From: Streptomyces sp. Z26
GTDB lineage: Bacteria; Actinomycetota; Actinomycetes; Streptomycetales; Streptomycetaceae
Length of the DNA: 64,000 nt
Direction of reading: 5' to 3'
Assembly (NCBI RefSeq): GCF_003665095.1
Contig: NZ_RCHV01000002.1
Span: 4,450,501-4,514,500 of the forward strand
The notes under the pieces were generated by a model. The model did no database searches. It saw nothing but the letters and a program-made list of their open reading frames with translations, and had not been told where the DNA came from. This document shows positions 59,718 through 64,000 of the stretch, piece by piece (the first letter of the stretch is position 1; each line of letters starts with the position of its first letter). The position numbers were made by a program, and so were the translations under genes.

Positions 59718-60593
59718 ATGAAAAGACCTCTCGCCGGTGCCCTGACCGCGGCCCTCCTCGGAGCCGCCGCCCTCACGGGCCTCACCGCGAACCCCGCCAC
59801 GGCCACCGGCCACACCACCGCCACGGCCTCCGCCGAGGCGGGGAAGCAGACGAAGGCGGCCGCCCCCGACTTCGCCGGTACGGTTGCCCTGAGCAACTGC
59901 TCCGGCTCCGTCGTCCGCGTCCCGCAGTCCCAGCCGACCGACCCCGCCCTGGTCCTCTCCAACGGCCACTGCCTGGAGAGCGGCATGCCCGACCCGGGCA
60001 CGGTCGTCGTGGACGAGCCGTCCAGCCGCAGCTTCGACCTCCTCGACGCGGGCGCCAACGAGGTCGGCACGCTCCAGGCCACCAAGATCGCGTACGGCAC
60101 CATGACCGACACGGACGCGTCGATCTACGAACTCAGCTCCACGTACGAGGAGATCGAGTCCGAGTACGGCATCGAGCCCCTCGACATCGCCCCCGAGCAC
60201 CCCACGGCCGGGACGAACGTCACCGTCGTCTCCGGCTACTGGAAGGACACCTACAGCTGCGCGATAGACGGCTTCGCGTACCAGCTGGAGGAGGGCGGCT
60301 GGACGCAGAAGGACTCCATCCGCTACACCCCCGAGTGCCAGGTCATCGGCGGCACCTCGGGCTCGCCGCTCGTGGACGACGCCACGGGCCAGGTCGTCGG
60401 GGTGAACAACACCACGAACGAGAACGGCGAGGAGTGCACCCTCAACAACCCGTGCGAGAAGGACGAGGCGGGCAACGTCACCGTCCACCAGGGCACCGGG
60501 TACGCGCAGCAGGTCTACCTCTTCGCGGACTGCATCACCACCGGCAACAAGATCGACCTCAGCCTCCCGGAGTGCGCGCTGCCCAGCCCGTGA
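59718..60593 (+). CDS. Secreted trypsin-like serine protease
   Basis: A 291-residue exported protein. The signal peptide KRPLAGALTAALLGAAALTG ends near ATA at about residue 30. The S1-type triad is visible as His in LSNGHCLES near 77, Asp in MTDTDASIYEL near 133, and Ser in GGTSGSPLVDD near 217. Six cysteines in the mature part (SNCSG, GHCLE, YSCAI, PECQV, EECTL, NPCEK) suggest disulfides. The domain is smaller than streptogrisins and lacks their long propeptide, so it may be secreted active or serve a surface role. ATG at 59718 follows GAGAGGA. A terminator hairpin follows at 60659. Confidence 0.87.
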   Translation: MKRPLAGALTAALLGAAALTGLTANPATATGHTTATASAEAGKQTKAAAPDFAGTVALSNCSGSVVRVPQSQPTDPALVLSNGHCLESGMPDPGTVVVDEPSSRSFDLLDAGANEVGTLQATKIAYGTMTDTDASIYELSSTYEEIESEYGIEPLDIAPEHPTAGTNVTVVSGYWKDTYSCAIDGFAYQLEEGGWTQKDSIRYTPECQVIGGTSGSPLVDDATGQVVGVNNTTNENGEECTLNNPCEKDEAGNVTVHQGTGYAQQVYLFADCITTGNKIDLSLPECALPSP

Positions 60594-60658
60594 CCTCCTG
60601 ACACGCTGACGTGCTGCCCGCGCACCCCGCCGGACCACCCGGCCGGTGCCCGGCCGAC

Positions 60659-60688
60659 GGGGCCCCGGACCTCCCGGTCCAGGGCCCC
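60659..60688 (+). terminator. Hairpin terminator after the protease gene
   Basis: A 13-bp stem (60659-60671 with 60676-60688, one C-A mismatch) with a TCCC loop follows the protease stop by 65 bases. The rest of the 235-base gap to the transporter shows nothing else. Confidence 0.65.
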
Positions 60689-60827
60689 ACCGCGCGTCCG
60701 GGCCCGGTACGCGCGGTGGCGGCCCTGCACGGTGATCAGCCGTGCCCTCTTGTGCTGATCGGCGCGGGCTTGTTTCATTCGCCGTCACCGGTCACGTCAC
60801 CGGTCAGGGACGAGTCGGGAGGCGGGC

Positions 60828-62168
60828 ATGGCGGAGCAGGAGAGAGCCCCGGGTGGCGGGGAGGGGCCCGGCGCGGCGGAGGGGTCCGGCCCCGGTGCGG
60901 GGTCCGGTACGGCGGGCGGGGCCGAACGGCGGCCCAGCTGGCGGCTGTTGGGCCCCGGCATCGTGGTGGCCGCGACCGGGGTCGGCGCGGGCGACCTGGT
61001 GGCGACGCTGCTGGCGGGCAGCAAGTTCGGCTACACGCTGATGTGGGCGGCCGTCGTCGGCTGCCTCGTGAAGATCGCGCTCGCCGAGGCCGTGGGCCGC
61101 TGGCATCTGGCCACGGGCCGGACGCTGTTCGACGGCTGGCGCACGCTGGGTCCGTGGACCACGTACTACTTCGCGGTGTACGTCGTGGTCTGGGGCTTCG
61201 TCTACGGCGCCGCCGCGATGAGTTCCAGCGCGCTGCCGCTCCAGGCGCTGTGGCCGGACGGGCCGGGGCTGAAGTTCTGGGGGATCACGACGGGGCTGCT
61301 GGGGCTGGCGTTCGTGTGGTTCAACCGGTACGCGGTGGTCGAGAAGATCATGATGGTCTTCGTCGGCGTGATGTTCGTGGTGGTCGTGTACGTCGCGATC
61401 CGCGCCACGCCGCACCTGGGCGACGCGTTCGCGGGGCTGCTGCCCGTACTGCCGGACGGGTCGCTCGTCTACACCCTCGGCCTCGTCGGCGGGGTCGGCG
61501 GCACCATCACCATGGCGGCGTACGGCTACTGGATCAACGCCAAGGGCTGGACCGACTCCGGCTGGATGCGCATGATGCGCTTCGACAACCGGGTGGCGTA
61601 CGCGACGACCGGCATCTTCGTCGTCGCCATGCTGATCGTCGGCGCCGAGCTGCTGCACGCGGGCCGGATCTCGCTGGCGGAGGGCGACAAGGGGCTGCTG
61701 GACCTGACGGACGTGCTGGAGGACCGGTACGGCGGCTTCACCGCGAAGCTGTTCCTCGTCGGCTTCTTCGCCGCCTCCTACTCGTCGCTGGTCGGCGTGT
61801 GGCACGGGGTGAGCCTGATGTTCGCGGACTTCGTGGACCGTACGCGGGCCGGTGGCGACGCCGGGGTGGAGGTCGTGGCGCGGGGGCAGCAGGAGCGGTC
61901 GCTCGCGTTCCGCGGCTACCTGCTGTGGCTGACGGTGCCGCCGATGGCGCTGCTCTGGCTGGACCAGCCGTTCGGGCTGGTGATCGCGTACGGGGTGCTG
62001 GGCGCGTTCTTCATGCCGTTCCTCGCGGTGACGCTGCTGTGGCTGCTCAACACCTCGCGTACGCCCCCGGAGTGGCGCAGCGGGCTCCTCAGCAACGGCA
62101 TGCTGGGCGCCTCCGCGGTGCTGTTCCTCGTGCTCTGCGTCCAGCAGGTCCGCGACCTGCCCTGGTGA
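60828..62168 (+). CDS. Nramp-fold transporter lacking canonical metal motifs
   Basis: A 446-residue membrane protein with eleven or so helices and the LeuT-like Nramp layout. Helix 1 reads LLGPGIVVAATGVGAGDLVA, aligning with GPG...DPGN of Nramp proteins, but DPGN is GAGD here. Helix 6 reads GGVGGTITMAAYGYWINAKG, where MPHN is MAAY. Without the Asp, Asn and Met ligands it is unlikely to carry Mn or Fe in the usual way; related noncanonical Nramp groups carry Mg or have unknown cargo. The first 30 residues are Gly/Ala-rich. ATG at 60828 follows GGAGGCGGGC. It converges with the chitinase gene. Confidence 0.82.
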   Translation: MAEQERAPGGGEGPGAAEGSGPGAGSGTAGGAERRPSWRLLGPGIVVAATGVGAGDLVATLLAGSKFGYTLMWAAVVGCLVKIALAEAVGRWHLATGRTLFDGWRTLGPWTTYYFAVYVVVWGFVYGAAAMSSSALPLQALWPDGPGLKFWGITTGLLGLAFVWFNRYAVVEKIMMVFVGVMFVVVVYVAIRATPHLGDAFAGLLPVLPDGSLVYTLGLVGGVGGTITMAAYGYWINAKGWTDSGWMRMMRFDNRVAYATTGIFVVAMLIVGAELLHAGRISLAEGDKGLLDLTDVLEDRYGGFTAKLFLVGFFAASYSSLVGVWHGVSLMFADFVDRTRAGGDAGVEVVARGQQERSLAFRGYLLWLTVPPMALLWLDQPFGLVIAYGVLGAFFMPFLAVTLLWLLNTSRTPPEWRSGLLSNGMLGASAVLFLVLCVQQVRDLPW

Positions 62169-62242
62169 CGGCGCCCTGACGACGGCGCCCCGGTGCCGGC
62201 GCGCCCGCGTGCCCGACGTGACGTGCGGGTGCCCGTACACGC

Positions 62243-62281
62243 CGAAGGGACCCGTGCTTCCGCAGCGCACGGGCCCCTTCG
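62243..62281 (+). terminator. Hairpin terminator of the Nramp-like gene
   Basis: A 15-bp stem with one mismatch (62243-62257 with 62267-62281) and a 9-nt loop lies about 75 bases after the stop. Confidence 0.7.
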
Positions 62282-62291
62282 GGGTGGCGGT

Positions 62292-62330
62292 GCGGCCGGT
62301 CGTACGCACGGGGTGCGTACGACCGGCCGC
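62292..62330 (-). terminator. Perfect 18-bp hairpin terminator of the chitinase gene
   Basis: GCGGCCGGTCGTACGCAC (62292-62309) pairs perfectly with 62313-62330 around a GGG loop, 12 bases beyond the chitinase stop. Confidence 0.8.
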
Positions 62331-62342
62331 GGGAGGCCGTCG

Positions 62343-63392
62343 TTACGACATGCCGTCCACGTGCGGGCCGACCGCGTCCGACCAGGCGTTGCCGCCGGTC
62401 GCGTCCCAGTTGGTGGACCAGGTCATCGCGCCGCGCAGGCCGGGGTAGGTCTTCTCCGGCTTGAACTCGCCGCAGTTCTCGCCCTTGGTGAGGCAGTCGA
62501 GGGCGTCGGTCACGACCTTGGGCTCGACGTAGCCGCCACCGGCGGCCTGCGAGGTCGCGGGGACGCCGATGCCGACCTGGGACTCGTCCAGGCCGCCCTC
62601 CAGCTGGATGCACGCGAGGCCGGTCAGGAAGTCGACCGTGCCCTGGGCGTAGACCTTGCCGTCGCAGCCGTTCATCGAACCGCTGTTGTAGTACTGCATG
62701 TTGACGACGGTGAGGATGTCCTTCACGTCGAGCGCCAGCTTGAAGTACTCGGTCTCGGTCGACTGCATGTCGATCGTCTGCGGCGCCATCGTGAGCACCA
62801 GGTCCGGGGCCTTCTCGGCGATCGCCTTCAGGGCCTTGCCCATGTACTGGGACTGGATGCCGTGTTCGAGGTCGATGTCGACGCCGTCGAAGCCGTACTC
62901 CTCCATGAGCGCGACGGTGCTGTCCGCGAAGGCGGTGGCGGAGGCGTCGTCGGTGACGGAGACGTTGCCCTTCTCGCCGCCGACGGAGATGACGACGGAC
63001 TTGCCCGCCTCCTGCTTGGCGGCGATGTCGGACTTCAGCTCGTCCTCGGAGGAGGCCAGCGCCGGGTCCAGGTTGAACGTGATCTCGCCGGGCTTGTCGG
63101 TCGAGTCCGCGAACGCGACGGCGATGATGTCGTACGCGTCGGGCACGTCGCTGACGCGCTGCTTCTCGGCGCCGTTGTCGAAGTTCTGCACGTAGCCGGT
63201 GAGGGCGTGGGCGGGGACCTCGGCGGCCGACGGGCCGTCCTGGCCGGAACCGCCCTCGGCGGCGCCCGCCGACATGGCGCCGAGTCCTGCCGCCACCAGC
63301 GCGGCGGCCCCGGCCACCGCAATCGCGGTGCGGCCGGAGAGGCCGGCTATGCCGCGGTTTCGCTTACGCCTGGATTCGGTGCTGGGCTGCAC
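62343..63392 (-). CDS. Secreted GH18 chitinase
   Basis: A 349-residue exported glycoside hydrolase. The signal peptide has basic RRKRNRG, a hydrophobic AIAVAGAAALVAAGLGAMSA core and a cleavage near AGAAEG at about residue 45. The catalytic GH18 motif FDGVDIDLEHG is near residue 170 (last Glu is the acid/base), with VISVGGEKGN near 135 and MQYYNSG near 235. No carbohydrate-binding module is attached. It hydrolyses chitin outside the cell. GTG at 63392 follows CGGAGG. A near-consensus DasR site overlaps its promoter, as in other Streptomyces chitinases. Confidence 0.94.
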   Translation of the reverse strand: MQPSTESRRKRNRGIAGLSGRTAIAVAGAAALVAAGLGAMSAGAAEGGSGQDGPSAAEVPAHALTGYVQNFDNGAEKQRVSDVPDAYDIIAVAFADSTDKPGEITFNLDPALASSEDELKSDIAAKQEAGKSVVISVGGEKGNVSVTDDASATAFADSTVALMEEYGFDGVDIDLEHGIQSQYMGKALKAIAEKAPDLVLTMAPQTIDMQSTETEYFKLALDVKDILTVVNMQYYNSGSMNGCDGKVYAQGTVDFLTGLACIQLEGGLDESQVGIGVPATSQAAGGGYVEPKVVTDALDCLTKGENCGEFKPEKTYPGLRGAMTWSTNWDATGGNAWSDAVGPHVDGMS

Positions 63393-63451
63393 TGTTGCCT
63401 CCGTGGCATGGGGGGATGTGGGGGGTGGAGACGTCGGTGTACGTGGGGTGG

Positions 63452-63477
63452 AACGCGGCGGTGGCCACTGCCGCGTT
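63452..63477 (-). promoter_or_regulatory. 26-bp dyad at the chitinase transcript start
   Basis: AACGCGGCGGTGG (63452-63464) is the reverse complement of 63465-63477 apart from one G-T pair, with no spacer. It lies at about +1 to +26 of the predicted transcript, so it is either a second operator or a 5' hairpin. Confidence 0.6.
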
Positions 63478-63484
63478 GAGGGGG

Positions 63485-63514
63485 AAGACTGGTCCAGACC
63501 AATAATTCTGTCAA
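63485..63514 (-). promoter_or_regulatory. Chitinase promoter with DasR-type (dre) site
   Basis: On the minus strand TTGACA (63514-63509) and AGTCTT (63490-63485) are 18 bases apart. Between and over them, plus-strand ACTGGTCCAGACCAAT at 63488-63503 matches the known dre consensus ACTGGTCTAGACCAGT at 14 of 16 positions. It also contains the TGGTCCAGACC element known from chitinase promoters. DasR would block polymerase until released by glucosamine-6-phosphate (established for DasR; inferred here). Confidence 0.82.
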
Positions 63515-63787
63515 GGGCTTGCGCACGACCCGTACTTATCCCGGAGCGCGCCGGGGTAGGGGGACGGGGGAACTCCGGGGGAGCGACCCGGAGGGAGTGC
63601 CGGGCGGTGGGGCGGGAGTGGTTCTCCGGCCGCGGCCGCCCCGATAGGGTGTTATGTCGTCAGTCGGTTGAGCGGATGACCGGACTCCGCGCCGGGTCCC
63701 CGACCGGGCGGCGGACCAGCAGGACGGCGGGACCGGGCTCGCGAGGCGGACCCGTGGCCACGCCGTCGTGGACAGGGGGACCGAGAC

Positions 63788-64000
63788 GTGACGACTGCCT
63801 TGGCGGTCACCAGCCACGGGCACATGCTCACCCCGCCCGACCGGCACACGCCGCGGGCGCACATCTTCACGCCGCCGGACGAGCAGTCGCTGGACGACGC
63901 GCTCACCGAGACGCACACGCTGCTGGAGCAGCACGGGTACCTGATCGCGGTGTATCCGGAGACCCTGCCCACCCCGTACGTGCACCGGCTGCACGCCATC
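63788..64000 (+). CDS. Unrecognised protein, 3' partial
   Basis: Only the first 71 codons are in the window (VTTALAVTSHGHMLTPPDRH and on). The visible part is soluble, His- and Pro-rich at the start, then helical (LDDALTETHTLLEQHGYLIA). I do not recognise it. GTG at 63788 has GGGGACCGAGA upstream, and a TAGGGT box at 63645-63650 could be its -10, leaving a 130-base leader. It is divergent from the chitinase gene by about 395 bases, most of which is taken by the two promoters. Confidence 0.65.
   Translation, partial: MTTALAVTSHGHMLTPPDRHTPRAHIFTPPDEQSLDDALTETHTLLEQHGYLIAVYPETLPTPYVHRLHAI

Overview
The window is high-GC actinobacterial DNA and almost certainly Streptomyces or a close relative. 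Third codon positions are nearly all G or C, and GTG starts are common. It carries a conservon (cvnABCD plus P450s), a chitinase promoter with a DasR-type site, a GTP-dependent PEP carboxykinase, a cold-shock gene with a small MerR partner, and several genes that appear to be leaderless. No rRNA, tRNA, CRISPR array, transposase or integrase is visible.

Left end (1-9035): what looks like the edge of a specialised-metabolite locus. It holds a DrrB-type ABC permease (cut by the window), a sulfotransferase, a GntR/TetR hybrid regulator, two paralogous PaaK-like adenylating proteins that both lack the C-terminal domain, a BAHD-type acyltransferase, a type II thioesterase and an acyltransferase-fold protein without its catalytic serine. 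Then come an unrecognised protein and an XRE-TPR regulator (9626-11658). From 12118 to 16869 lies a GlpP-type antiterminator gene followed by a leader with mutually exclusive antiterminator and terminator hairpins. Behind the leader is an SDR (frameshifted) - FAD oxidase - FGGY kinase operon, which looks like an antitermination-controlled polyol catabolic unit.

Middle (16907-38122): a MmyB-type regulator divergent from an SDR; a methyltransferase; two small membrane proteins; an MMPL exporter in one operon with a two-component system, divergent from a TetR gene across two spaced palindromes; a beta-propeller lipoprotein; a Baeyer-Villiger-type monooxygenase; and a secreted FG-GAP protein. The conservon is read right to left: CvnA, a tandem double-Roadblock CvnB, CvnC, CvnD, a CYP157-like P450 without EXXR, an ordinary P450, and an enoyl-CoA hydratase-like protein.

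Right (38768-64000): an amidohydrolase with an Rrf2 regulator; a cold-shock island (csp, conserved small protein, MerR) in which each gene has a leader hairpin; a Uma2 nuclease gene bracketed by a 64-bp direct repeat of the 5' end of the DUF255 thioredoxin-fold gene; then alaA, pckG and hlyIII. A D-amino-acid locus follows (D-aminoacylase and DSD1-type enzyme, divergent from PfkB kinase, IclR, RidA and GntP). The window closes with a secreted trypsin-like protease, an Nramp-fold transporter lacking the metal motifs, a GH18 chitinase and a truncated unknown gene. From about 46 kb on, the order resembles conserved Streptomyces core chromosome, whereas the first 12 kb and the 38-44 kb stretch look accessory.
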